DNA from: Kribbella sp. ALI-6-A
Lineage (GTDB): Bacteria > Actinomycetota > Actinomycetes > Propionibacteriales > Kribbellaceae
Direction of reading: 5' to 3'
NCBI RefSeq assembly: GCF_001984195.1
Contig: NZ_MTQN01000008.1
Span: 186,001 to 250,000 of the forward strand
DNA: 64,000 bases
Position 1 is the first letter of the stretch, and the number at the start of each line of letters is the position of its first letter. Position numbers and translations under genes: made by a program. Shown in pieces: positions 25,251 to 33,216 of this stretch. The notes under the pieces are model-generated. The model made no database searches. It had not been told where the DNA came from and saw only the letters and a list, made by a program, of their open reading frames with translations.

Positions 25251-25663
25251 GCCTCGGTGACCTTCTTCAGGCTGGCGGCCTCCTGGGCGATGTACCGCCT
25301 GGTCAGACCGGCGTAGAGCCTGCCGAACAGCCAGCCGAGCGGACCCTCCTGGATGATCGTCGCGGTCACCACCGTGCCCTCCGGCGTACTGACGACCCGA
25401 TGGCCGCCGGTCGTCTTGATGCCCGGGCCGCGCGAGACCCATTCGAAGTACTCGCCGTCCTTCAGCTCCGTCACCTCCCAAACCGCGACCGGGAGCTTGG
25501 GCTGGCGGATCCGGGTCCGGGCGCCGACCCGCAGGGCGCCCTCGTCGAGCCGCTCGACCGAGTCGACGGTCGGGGTCCATTCGGGCCAGCGGGCGACGTC
25601 GCTGAAGACCGCCCAGACGCGATCGGCCGGGGCGTTGATGGTGGCGGAGTGTTCGAAGCGCAT
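25247..25663 (-). CDS. SRPBCC-family (polyketide cyclase/dehydrase-like) protein
   Basis: 138 residues. FEHSATINAPADRVWAVFSDVARWPEWTPTVDSVERL is the typical START/SRPBCC opening; WEVTELKDGEYFEWVSRGPGIKTTGGHRV forms the hydrophobic cavity strands, and GPLGWLFGRLYAGLTRRYI the C-terminal helix. Probable small hydrophobic ligand binding or cyclase activity. ATG 25663 lies inside a palindrome and 7 bases after a TACCAT -10, so the mRNA is predicted to be leaderless. Followed by a coupled TetR gene. Confidence 0.87.
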   Translation of the reverse strand: MRFEHSATINAPADRVWAVFSDVARWPEWTPTVDSVERLDEGALRVGARTRIRQPKLPVAVWEVTELKDGEYFEWVSRGPGIKTTGGHRVVSTPEGTVVTATIIQEGPLGWLFGRLYAGLTRRYIAQEAASLKKVTEA

Positions 25664-25680
25664 GTACCAAATGGTACATG
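25661..25680. promoter_or_regulatory. TetR-type palindrome enclosing -10 box and start codon
   Basis: CATGTACCA-AA-TGGTACATG, 9-base perfect arms. On the minus strand TCGACG (25699-25694), a 17-base spacer and TACCAT (25676-25671) form a sigma-70-like promoter whose start would fall on the ATG at 25663. Repressor binding would block both transcription and the start site. Confidence 0.7.
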
Positions 25681-25799
25681 CGCGCTGCGTCGCCGTCGAT
25701 CAGCCCAGCGTCGACAGTGCGTGTACGGACGGTAAGAGCCGAGTCAGATCGGCCATCGCGGTGTGCTGACGATCCGGTACCGCCGGTAGGGTCTGCCCC

Positions 25800-25994
25800 A
25801 TGGCCGACCAGAACACGAACAACGCCACCGAGAACGAGCAGGACCCGGGGGCCAGCACCCAGATGTTTCGCGCCTTCGTCAACGAGGGCGAGGTGCACGC
25901 CGCCGAGGAGCCCAAGATGAACGGCCGCATGCTTGCCGTCGTCGGGGGCGTCGTGGTGCTGATCGCCGTCGTCGCGGCGATCCTCGTCCTCTGA
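25800..25994 (+). CDS. Small single-pass membrane protein
   Basis: 64 residues: an acidic, Asn-rich N-terminus (about 40 residues) and one C-terminal helix MLAVVGGVVVLIAVVAAILVL. No motif recognised. TAGGGT at 25787 lies 7 bases before the ATG, suggesting a leaderless transcript; there is no Shine-Dalgarno sequence. It is divergent from the SRPBCC operon. Confidence 0.65.
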   Translation: MADQNTNNATENEQDPGASTQMFRAFVNEGEVHAAEEPKMNGRMLAVVGGVVVLIAVVAAILVL

Positions 25995-26042
25995 CCCGAC
26001 CGTGGGACGTCCGACCTTGATGTGGCGACGCGGTGTGAGCCG

Positions 26043-26720
26043 GTGACCACCCTGGACGTGCACGTCGTCCGGGTCTTCGTCGACTCCGCCGGTGCCTTCG
26101 GCAATCCGCTCGGCATCGTCGACGGCGCCCAGGTCGCGCCGGCGGACCGGCAACGCGTCGCCGCGGAGCTGGGCTACAGCGAAACCGTCTTCGTCGACGA
26201 CCCCGCCGCAGGCCGGATCCAGATCTTCAGCCAGACCGCCGAGATGCGGTTCGCGGGTCATCCCACCGTCGGCGTCGCCTGGTGGTTGCACGCGCAGGGC
26301 CACCCGGCCGACGTACTGCAGGTGCCCGCCGGTGAGGTCCCCGTGACCCGCACCGGCGACATCACGTCGGTCCGCGCCCACGCCACCTGGGGCAGCACCT
26401 TCGACTGGCGCCAGCTGCCGACACCTGAGGACGTCCTCGCCGCAGACCCCGCGTCGTACTCAGCCGGCCACACCTTCCTCTGGTCCTGGACCGACGAACC
26501 CAGCGGCCGCATCCGCGCCCGGGTCTTCGCCCCCGCCATGGGCGTGCCCGAGGACGAGGCCACCGGCTCAGCCGCCACCCAACTCACCGCCCGCCTCGCC
26601 CGAGACCTCCACATCACCCAGGGCGCCGGCTCCGAACTCCTCACCACCAACCTCCAGGACAACTGGACGACCGTCGGCGGCCGAGTCCTCCCGGCCCTGA
26701 CCCGAAGCTTCACGTACTGA
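26043..26720 (+). CDS. PhzF-family isomerase-like protein
   Basis: 225 residues. VHVVRVFVDSAGAFGNPLGIV and LGYSETVFVDDPA carry the PhzF N-terminal fold with the catalytic Glu (SETVF); FSQTAEMRFAGHPTVGVAWWLH and the C-terminal PAMGVPEDEATGSAATQL match the repeated lobe. It is shorter than usual for the family (260-300), losing mainly the second-lobe core, so activity is uncertain. GTG 26043 is chosen as the nearest start to the family N-terminus. Homologues catalyse proton shifts on small carboxylates; the substrate here is unknown. Confidence 0.82.
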   Translation: MTTLDVHVVRVFVDSAGAFGNPLGIVDGAQVAPADRQRVAAELGYSETVFVDDPAAGRIQIFSQTAEMRFAGHPTVGVAWWLHAQGHPADVLQVPAGEVPVTRTGDITSVRAHATWGSTFDWRQLPTPEDVLAADPASYSAGHTFLWSWTDEPSGRIRARVFAPAMGVPEDEATGSAATQLTARLARDLHITQGAGSELLTTNLQDNWTTVGGRVLPALTRSFTY

Positions 26721-27031
26721 CCGCATGGAGAGCGCGATGCGTCGAGTGCCGCTGGGAGAACTTCTTCGCTGAGAGCACCGCATACGTGGCGGGCCAGCTG
26801 GGTGATCAGTTGTGGGTCCCCGACAGCGACGGCCTCGCCTGGGACGCGCGTGCGGTGGATCCCGCTCGCCTCCGGCTCTGACGCCGGTCCCGCCCTCGCG
26901 CCGGCCCGCCCTGGCCTCGGCGGGATCCGACGCCGGCCGACCGACGCTGAATCCGCGCGCCGCCCCGGCATCCGTTGACGGCGGGTGGTGATCGGGCGGA
27001 GCATGGGTGCTCGGCTAGCGGGAGGTTCGCG
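26721..27031 (+). other. Gap with possible gene remnant
   Basis: 311 bases without a full gene. A short open stretch ending at 26881 reads ENFFAESTAYVAGQLGDQLW then VPDSDGLAWDARAVDPARLRL-stop; it has protein-like composition but no good start. It may be the tail of a lost gene. The nitrilase Shine-Dalgarno GGAGG (27021) closes the gap. Confidence 0.35.
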
Positions 27032-27871
27032 ATGGCGGAGATCGTGCGGGCGGCGTTGGTGCAGACGACCTGGACCGGGGACCAGGAGTCGATGGTCAAG
27101 GCGCACGAGGAGTACGCGCGGCAGGCGGCGGCGGCCGGGGCGAAGGTGATCTGCTTCCAGGAGCTGTTCTACGGGCCGTACTTCTGTCAGGTACAGGATC
27201 CGGAGTTCTACTCCTACGCCGAGAGTGTGCCGGGGCCGACCGTCGAGCGGTTCCAGGCGCTGGCGCGGGAGCTCGGCATGGTGATGGTGCTGCCGGTGTA
27301 CGAGCAGGAGCAGCCGGGCGTGCTCTACAACACGGCCGCCGTGATCGATGCTGACGGCAAGTACCTCGGCAAGTACCGGAAGAACCACATTCCGCAGGTG
27401 AAGGGTTTCTGGGAGAAGTTCTACTTCCGGCCCGGCAATCTCGGCTACCCGGTGTTCGACACAGCGGTGGGGCGGATCGGCGTGTACATCTGCTACGACC
27501 GGCACTTCCCCGAGGGTTGGCGAGCGCTCGGACTGGCCGGGGCGAAGATCGTGTTCAACCCGTCGGCGACCAGCCGCGGCCTGTCGGCGTACCTGTGGCA
27601 GCTGGAGCAGCCCGCCTCCGCGGTGGCCAACGAGTACTTCATCGGCGCGATCAACCGGGTCGGCGTCGAGGAACTCGGCGACAACGACTTCTACGGTACG
27701 TCGTACTTCGTGGACCCGGAGGGCAAGTTCGTCGGTGACGTCGGGCACGACCACGAACCGGAGCTGATCGTCCGCGACCTCGATCTCGGCCTGCTCGACA
27801 CCGTGCGGGACCGCTGGCAGTTCTACCGGGACCGGCGGCCGGACGCCTACGGAGACCTGACCAAGCCGTAA
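27032..27871 (+). CDS. Carbon-nitrogen hydrolase (beta-ureidopropionase/N-carbamoyl amidohydrolase type)
   Basis: 279 residues, nitrilase superfamily. Catalytic triad in order: Glu44 in CFQELFYGPYF, Lys in KYRKNHIPQ (about 113), Cys in GVYICYDRHFPEGWR (about 150). GFWEKFYFRPGN and FNPSATSRGLSAYLW resemble beta-ureidopropionases and N-carbamoylputrescine amidases. ATG 27032 has GGAGG 6 bases upstream. Next gene is dihydropyrimidinase, 24 bases downstream, so conversion of N-carbamoyl-beta-alanine to beta-alanine, CO2 and ammonia is the likely role. Confidence 0.9.
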   Translation: MAEIVRAALVQTTWTGDQESMVKAHEEYARQAAAAGAKVICFQELFYGPYFCQVQDPEFYSYAESVPGPTVERFQALARELGMVMVLPVYEQEQPGVLYNTAAVIDADGKYLGKYRKNHIPQVKGFWEKFYFRPGNLGYPVFDTAVGRIGVYICYDRHFPEGWRALGLAGAKIVFNPSATSRGLSAYLWQLEQPASAVANEYFIGAINRVGVEELGDNDFYGTSYFVDPEGKFVGDVGHDHEPELIVRDLDLGLLDTVRDRWQFYRDRRPDAYGDLTKP

Positions 27872-27895
27872 CCGCAGACCGAAGGAGCGCCGCGC

Positions 27896-29302
27896 ATGTC
27901 GTTGCTGGTCAAGGGTGGAACGGTGGTGGGCCCGACCGGCGCCCACCCGGCGGACGTGCTGATCGCCGGCGAGAAGATCGTCGCGGTGTTCGATCCCGAG
28001 CACAGTGCGCAGATCACCGCCGACGAGGTGATCGATGCTTCCGGCAAGTACGTGATCCCCGGCGGGATCGACGCGCACACCCACATGGAGCTGCCGTTCG
28101 GCGGTACGGCGGCCAGCGACACCTTCGACACCGGCACCCGGGCCGCGGCCTGGGGCGGCACGACCACGATCATCGACTTCGCCGTCCAGCGCACCGGCGA
28201 GGTGGTCCAGGACGGGCTGGCCGCCTGGCACACCAAGGCCGAGGGCAACTGTCACGTCGACTACGCGTTCCACATGATCCTCGGCGGCGTGGACGACGAC
28301 GCGCTGAAGGCGATGGACCAGTTGGTCGCCGAGGAGGGCATCACCAGCTTCAAGCTGTTCATGGCCTATCCCGGCGTCTTCTACTCCGACGACGGGCAGA
28401 TCCTGCGCGCGATGCAGACCGCCCGGGCCAACGGCGCGATGGTGATGATGCACGCCGAGAACGGCATCGCGATCGACGTCCTGGTCCAGCAGGCACTGGC
28501 CCGCGGCGAGACCGATCCGCTGTACCACGGGCTGACCCGGCCGCCCGCGCTGGAGACCGAGGCCACGAGTCGCGCGATCGCACTCGCCGAGGTCGCGCAG
28601 GACTGCCCGCTCTACATCGTCCATCTGTCGGCCAGCGGCGCGCTCGAGGCCGTCGCCGCGGCGCGTGACAAGGGCCGCAACGTCTTCGCCGAGACCTGCC
28701 CGCAGTACCTGTATCTGACGCTGGAGGACCAGCTCGGCGCGCCCGGGTTCGAAGGCGCGAAGTGGGTCTGCTCGACGCCGTTGCGCAGCAAGCACGAGTC
28801 GCACGCGCGCGACCTGTGGAAAGGGCTGCGCAGCAACGATCTCGCGATCGTGTCGACCGACCACTGCCCGTTCTGTTTCAAGGACCAGAAGGAGCTCGGC
28901 CGCGGCGACTTCTCCAAAATCCCGAACGGCATCGGCGGCGTCGAGCACCGGGTCGACCTGGTCTACCAGGGCGTGGTCGACGGGCAGCTGTCGCTGGAGC
29001 GCTGGGTGGAGACGATCGCGACGACGCCGGCCCGGATGTTTGGGCTGTACCCGCGCAAGGGAGTCATTCAGCCCGGCGCGGACGGCGACGTCGTGGTCTA
29101 CGACCCGAACGGCAGCACCCGGATCAGCGCCGAGACCCATCACATGAACATGGACCACTCGGCCTACGAGGGGTTCGAGGTGAGGGGACATGTCGACACG
29201 GTGATTTCCCGCGGCACCGTGATCGTGGCCGATGGCAACTACCATGGCCGGAAGGGGCACGGGCGGTACCTGCGGCGCGGACTCTCGTCGTACCTGGTCT
29301 GA
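27896..29302 (+). CDS. Dihydropyrimidinase / D-hydantoinase
   Basis: 468-residue amidohydrolase. Metal site HxH in GGIDAHTHMELPFGGT (about 58-62), the lysine to be carboxylated in GITSFKLFMAYPG (about 153), further His in MMHAENG and IVHLSASGALEA, and Asp in IVSTDHCPF. It opens the ring of dihydrouracil or dihydrothymine to the N-carbamoyl beta-amino acid. GGAG is 9 bases upstream of ATG 27896. Middle gene of a three-gene operon with the amidohydrolase before and an LLM oxidoreductase after. Confidence 0.93.
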   Translation: MSLLVKGGTVVGPTGAHPADVLIAGEKIVAVFDPEHSAQITADEVIDASGKYVIPGGIDAHTHMELPFGGTAASDTFDTGTRAAAWGGTTTIIDFAVQRTGEVVQDGLAAWHTKAEGNCHVDYAFHMILGGVDDDALKAMDQLVAEEGITSFKLFMAYPGVFYSDDGQILRAMQTARANGAMVMMHAENGIAIDVLVQQALARGETDPLYHGLTRPPALETEATSRAIALAEVAQDCPLYIVHLSASGALEAVAAARDKGRNVFAETCPQYLYLTLEDQLGAPGFEGAKWVCSTPLRSKHESHARDLWKGLRSNDLAIVSTDHCPFCFKDQKELGRGDFSKIPNGIGGVEHRVDLVYQGVVDGQLSLERWVETIATTPARMFGLYPRKGVIQPGADGDVVVYDPNGSTRISAETHHMNMDHSAYEGFEVRGHVDTVISRGTVIVADGNYHGRKGHGRYLRRGLSSYLV

Positions 29303-29314
29303 AGGGGGAAACCG

Positions 29315-30307
29315 GTGGACTTCGGAGTGGTGTTCCAGTGCGATCCGCCGGCCTCGGCGGTGGTGGAGCTCGCGGTCGAGGCCGAGCGGGCCGGGTTCAG
29401 CCACGTCTGGACGTTCGACTCGCACCTGCTCTGGCAGGAGCCGTTCGTGATCTACCCGCAGATCCTGGCCGCCACGGAGCGCGTCGTGGTCGGGCCGATG
29501 GTGACCAATCCGGGGACCCGGGACTGGACCGTGATCGCGTCCCAGTTCGCGACGCTGAACGAGCTGTTCGGGAACCGGACGATCTGCGGGATCGGGCGGG
29601 GCGACTCCGCGCTGCGCACGCTCGGTGCGAAGCCGGGCACGATCGCGGAGCTCAAACAGTGCGTCGAGGTGGTGCGCGAGCTGGCGTGTGGGCGCACGGT
29701 CGAGTACCGCGGGCAGCAGTTGAAGTTCGCCTGGGTCTACAACGGCGCCCTGGAGGTCTGGGTCGCGGCGTACGGGCCGAAGGCGCTGGCGGCCGCCGGG
29801 CAGGTCGGCGACGGGTACATCCTGCAGCTGGCGGATCCGGACATCGCGGCCTGGATGATCTCGGCCGTACGGCGTGCTGCCGAGGAGGCCGGGCGGGACC
29901 CGGCCGCGATCAAGTTCTGCGTGGCGGCACCGGCGTACGTCGGGGACGACCTGGCGCACCAGCGTGACCAGACCCGGTGGTTCGGCGGGATGGTCGGCAA
30001 CCATGTGGCTGACATCGTCGCGCGGTACGGCGAGGGCGCGACGGTCCCGGCGGCGTTGACGGAGTACATCAAGGGACGGCAGGGGTACGACTACGCCGAG
30101 CACGGACGCGCGGGCAACAGCCACACGAGCTTCGTGCCGGACGAGGTGGTCGATCGGTTCTGCATCCTCGGGCCGGTCGAGAACCACCTGGCCAGGCTGC
30201 GCGAGCTGGAGGCGCTGGGCGTCGACCAGTTCGCGATCTACCTGCAGCACGACGCGAAGAGGGAGACGCTCGAGGCCTACGGGCGGGAGATCATCCCGGC
30301 GCTGTGA
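29315..30307 (+). CDS. Luciferase-like (LLM) F420-type oxidoreductase, CPS_4090-like
   Basis: 330 residues from GTG 29315, with GAAGGGGGAAA before it. (beta/alpha)8 luciferase-like fold: MDFGVVFQCDPPASAVVELAVEAERAGFSHVWTFDSH, GPMVTNPGTRDWTVIASQFATLNELFGNRTICGIGRGDSAL, VAAYGPKALAAAGQVGDGYI. These are close to the probable F420-dependent family represented by CPS_4090, often next to dihydropyrimidinase genes. As the only redox gene in the operon it is a candidate for the first reductive step on uracil or thymine, but flavin or F420 use is not visible directly. Confidence 0.88.
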   Translation: MDFGVVFQCDPPASAVVELAVEAERAGFSHVWTFDSHLLWQEPFVIYPQILAATERVVVGPMVTNPGTRDWTVIASQFATLNELFGNRTICGIGRGDSALRTLGAKPGTIAELKQCVEVVRELACGRTVEYRGQQLKFAWVYNGALEVWVAAYGPKALAAAGQVGDGYILQLADPDIAAWMISAVRRAAEEAGRDPAAIKFCVAAPAYVGDDLAHQRDQTRWFGGMVGNHVADIVARYGEGATVPAALTEYIKGRQGYDYAEHGRAGNSHTSFVPDEVVDRFCILGPVENHLARLRELEALGVDQFAIYLQHDAKRETLEAYGREIIPAL

Positions 30308-30338
30308 ACGACCTTCGGCGGCGTCGGCCGCGACTTCA

Positions 30339-30440
30339 CCGACGTCCACCACCGATCAAGCGACCGGCGCCTGGACGGCTCCCGCCTGGAGAGCGCGATC
30401 GAGGGCGGTCTCGGGCGGCTTGATCGGTGGTGGACGTCGG
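30339..30440. repeat. 102-base inverted repeat, copy A
   Basis: Perfect 23-base arms at 30339-30361 and 30418-30440 around a 56-base interior. The arm contains GACGTCCACCACCGATCAA. It lies between convergent genes ending at 30307 and 30487, so it could act as a terminator, but long arms, large interior and a similar element at 48580 suggest a dispersed repeat. Confidence 0.8.
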
Positions 30441-30486
30441 CCTCGGTCAGCATCTGGCCGCTCAGCTGCAGCGTGCCGTCGCCGGC

Positions 30487-30906
30487 TCAGCTCTCGGCGG
30501 TGGGCGTCCAGCGGTAGGCGCCGGGCAGGAGATCGGTGGCGACCACGCTGCCCAGGCCGTTATCGGTGGGCAGGATGACCCGGATGTCCGGGTGGTAGTC
30601 GACCAGGATCTGCCGGTCGCGGCCGCACGGGCCGCAGACGCCGCGGCCCTCGTTGCCGACGGCGACGATCGTGGTCAGCTCGCGGGCGCCCTCGGCGCGG
30701 GCGCGGCCGAGGGCGACGAGCTCGGCGCACGGGCCGCCGAGGAAGTGGTACAGGTTGATCCCGGCGAACATCCGGCCGTCGGCCGCGCGGACCGCGGCGC
30801 CCATCGTGTAGACGCCGTCCGGACCGTCGGTGTTCGCGTCGACGGTCCGGCGGGCCAGCTCGATCAGCTCGTGGTCGGCGGCGGTCAGCGGAAGCAGGTC
30901 GAGCAC
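30487..30906 (-). CDS. Cytidine/blasticidin-S deaminase-like protein
   Basis: 139 residues from GTG 30906, preceded by GGAAAGG. VYTMGAAVRAADGRMFAGINLYHFLGGPCAELVALGRARAEGA contains the CAE zinc and proton-shuttle motif, and GVCGPCGRDRQIL the PCxxC zinc pair (here CGPC). This is the tetrameric cytidine-deaminase fold; blasticidin-S deaminases are close in form. Four bases after the FAD oxidoreductase stop, so part of that operon. Real substrate unknown. Confidence 0.87.
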   Translation of the reverse strand: MLDLLPLTAADHELIELARRTVDANTDGPDGVYTMGAAVRAADGRMFAGINLYHFLGGPCAELVALGRARAEGARELTTIVAVGNEGRGVCGPCGRDRQILVDYHPDIRVILPTDNGLGSVVATDLLPGAYRWTPTAES

Positions 30907-30910
30907 GTGG

Positions 30911-32344
30911 TCACCTTTCCGGTGGGCCGTAGGGGAAGACGCCGGTCGGGTCGTAGGTGGAGCGGATCTCGGCGAGGCGCTGGAAGATCTCGGCCGGCCA
31001 GCAAGCCTCGTACGAGCCGGGAACGGTGAGGCCGCCGGCGTAGTTGACGTTGTGCTCCGGGGAGATCCACGGCTGCAACGGCGCCAGCAGGGCCTCGGCA
31101 GCGGGCGGGAGGACGGTGTCGAAGAGCGCGGGGTCGGGGACACCGATCAGGATCAGCGTGTACGCCGCACCGCGGCCGCCGACGGCGCTGCCCTCGGGCA
31201 CGTCCCGCGCGACGGCGCCGCCGAGGTGGCGGATCTCGATCGCGACGAACGGGACCTGCTGGTCGGGCCCGGCGACGCCGAGGAACGTGTTCACGAAGTC
31301 GGCGTCGAGGTCGGTGAGCAGCTGCCCGCGGTCCCAGCCGGGGCCTGGGTCGCGAGGGTCGTTGTGGATGTCGGCGATCCGCGACGCGGGCATGTCCTGG
31401 ACGGAGTCGATCAGAACGGTCGCCACGTCCCGCATGGGCTGCAGCAACCGCTCGCCCTCGCGAGCGAGATCCCGGCCCGCGGTGCCCGCGGCCGTCTCGC
31501 CGCCCCCAGCGGAGGCACGCCCCGCGCCTTCCCCCACGTACGCGAACCGAACGCCCAGCACCGTCTTCCCCCGCAGCGGCTCCGGGATGACCTCCAGCGG
31601 CGGCAGCCGCAGGATGATCGCCGACGAGGTCGCGGTCTCCGGCAGAGTTTTCGTCCAGTCGACCCACGCACCGAAAGCCCGCGCGATCTGGTCGGCGTCG
31701 AAGAACAGCGTCCCCGCGTACAGAGTGCTCAGCGGGACGAGTTCGAAGTCCATCGACGTGACGATGCCGAAGCCGCTCTTGCCGCCCCGCAGCGCCCAGA
31801 ACAGATCCGGGTTCTCCTCAGCCGATGCGGTCCGCACCTCACCGTCAGCGGTGACCAGGCGGAAAGAGCGAGCCCAGTCCGAGGAGAAGCCGAAGGTTCG
31901 CGCCAGCGGCCCAAGACCGCCACCCGTGGTGTAGCCGATGCAGCCGACGTTGTCGGAGGCACCAGCGACCGGCGCGAGTCCGTGCCCGGCGGCCGCGGCG
32001 ATCACCTCGGCCCAGCGGCACCCGGCTCCGATCTGAGCGATGCGGCGAGAGACGTCGATGCTCACGCCGCCGAGTCGGCGCGTGGTGACCAGGATGCCGT
32101 CGGCAACCGGTACTGCCGACCCGTGGCCGGTGGCAAGGACCCGCACAGGGACACCAGCGGACGCGGCGATCCGCACCACCGCGGCTGCGTCCTGTTCCGA
32201 GCTGATGCCGACAGCAACGTCCGGTGCGTGCCGGACGGCGGTGTTCTGCGCGGCGACCTCGTCGGCGAAGCCGTCGTCGCCGGGCCCGAGGACCGGGCCG
32301 GCGGTGATCTCGGCGCGAAGCCGGTCGATCAGTTCTGCGGTCAT
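30911..32344 (-). CDS. FAD-binding (BBE-type) oxidoreductase
   Basis: 477 residues from ATG 32344, chosen because GGAGGGG lies 8 bases upstream; a GTG at 32374 in frame lacks this. FAD_binding_4: VGISSEQDAAAVVRIAASAGVPVRVLATGHGS, GRRIAQ-like ISRRIAQIGAGCRWAEV, and GYTTGGGLGPLARTFGF. The usual bicovalent flavin residues are partly changed: the first His is in TGHGS and a Cys is in VGCIGYT. The C-terminal BBE motif NVNYAG lies near 435. Berberine-bridge-type enzymes oxidise sugars or alkaloids. Directly downstream of a sugar importer, so carbohydrate oxidation is plausible. Confidence 0.88.
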   Translation of the reverse strand: MTAELIDRLRAEITAGPVLGPGDDGFADEVAAQNTAVRHAPDVAVGISSEQDAAAVVRIAASAGVPVRVLATGHGSAVPVADGILVTTRRLGGVSIDVSRRIAQIGAGCRWAEVIAAAAGHGLAPVAGASDNVGCIGYTTGGGLGPLARTFGFSSDWARSFRLVTADGEVRTASAEENPDLFWALRGGKSGFGIVTSMDFELVPLSTLYAGTLFFDADQIARAFGAWVDWTKTLPETATSSAIILRLPPLEVIPEPLRGKTVLGVRFAYVGEGAGRASAGGGETAAGTAGRDLAREGERLLQPMRDVATVLIDSVQDMPASRIADIHNDPRDPGPGWDRGQLLTDLDADFVNTFLGVAGPDQQVPFVAIEIRHLGGAVARDVPEGSAVGGRGAAYTLILIGVPDPALFDTVLPPAAEALLAPLQPWISPEHNVNYAGGLTVPGSYEACWPAEIFQRLAEIRSTYDPTGVFPYGPPER

Positions 32345-32366
32345 GCTGGGTTCCCCTCCAAAGGAT

Positions 32367-33215
32367 TCACTCACTGATTCCCGAACGCTCGACTCCCTCG
32401 ACGATCCAGCGCTGCAGGAAGACGAACATCACCACCAGCGGCAGGATCGCGACGCAGGCGGCGACAAAAAGCTGTGGCAGGTTGATGGTCTGCGCGGTCA
32501 GGAACGTCGACAGCGCGATCTGCACCGTCCAGGCGTTCTGGTCCGGCGCGATCACCAGCGGCCACAGGAACGCGTTCCACGAGCCGATGAACGTGATCGT
32601 GCCGATCGCCGCGATGAAGCCGGTCGAGTTCGGCACGACGATCCGCCAGAACGTCCCCCAGTACGCCGTACCGTCGAGCTGCGCGGCTTCCTCCAGCTCG
32701 CGCGGGAAGTTCAGGAAGTACTGCCGGAACAGGAACGTCGCGAACGCCTGGAACAGCCCGGGCACGATCAGCCCGCGCAGCGTGCTCACCCAGCCGAGCG
32801 TGGAGACCAGCACGAAGCTCGGCACGAATGTGACCGCGGCCGGGATCAGCAGCGTCGCGACGATGAAGTAGAACACCGCGTTCGCGTACCGGAACGGGAT
32901 CCGCGCCAGCCCGTAGCCGGCCAGGCCGGAGATCACCAGGACGCCGACGGTCTGCACCACCGAGATGACCAGCGAGTTGATCAGCGACCGGCCGATCGGC
33001 ACCGTGGGATCGTTGAAGAGGTCGGCGATGTTGCTCCACTGCAGCGACGACGGGAAGAACGTCCAGTTCGGTGAGGTGATGTCCTGCTCGGTCGACAACC
33101 CGTTGCGCACCAGCAGGTAGAAGGGCAGCAGGAACAGGACAGCACCGGCCATCAGTACGACGTACCGGAGGACAGACCCGGCCCGAACCGCGCGGGACCG
33201 CTGGATGCTCGCCAT
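32367..33215 (-). CDS. Sugar ABC transporter permease (MalG type)
   Basis: 282 residues with six hydrophobic helices. The EAA loop is ELEEAAQLDGTAYWGTFWRIVVPNS, and NGLSTEQDI the usual outside segment after helix 1. It is one base from the other permease gene and forms an importer with that and the lipoprotein. No ATP-binding gene is present; a shared MsiK-like ATPase elsewhere is likely. Confidence 0.92.
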   Translation of the reverse strand: MASIQRSRAVRAGSVLRYVVLMAGAVLFLLPFYLLVRNGLSTEQDITSPNWTFFPSSLQWSNIADLFNDPTVPIGRSLINSLVISVVQTVGVLVISGLAGYGLARIPFRYANAVFYFIVATLLIPAAVTFVPSFVLVSTLGWVSTLRGLIVPGLFQAFATFLFRQYFLNFPRELEEAAQLDGTAYWGTFWRIVVPNSTGFIAAIGTITFIGSWNAFLWPLVIAPDQNAWTVQIALSTFLTAQTINLPQLFVAACVAILPLVVMFVFLQRWIVEGVERSGISE

Positions 33216-33216
33216 C

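Noticed and set aside
24714..26381. 555-residue frame that could make the TetR protein very long
   Set aside because: The upstream part is antisense to PhzF and runs through the SRPBCC gene; the TetR domain begins at GTG 25250, coupled to the previous stop.
26258..30352. Very long minus-strand open frame (about 1364 residues) opposite the pyrimidine operon
   Set aside because: It is antisense to well-supported genes (amidohydrolase, dihydropyrimidinase, LLM enzyme); long antisense frames are expected in high-GC DNA, and its composition is Arg/Val/Asp-rich without domains.
30339..30440. Simple rho-independent terminator for the convergent genes
   Set aside because: The 23-base arms with a 56-base interior and a related copy between divergent genes at 48580 do not fit a plain terminator, though it may still stop transcription.
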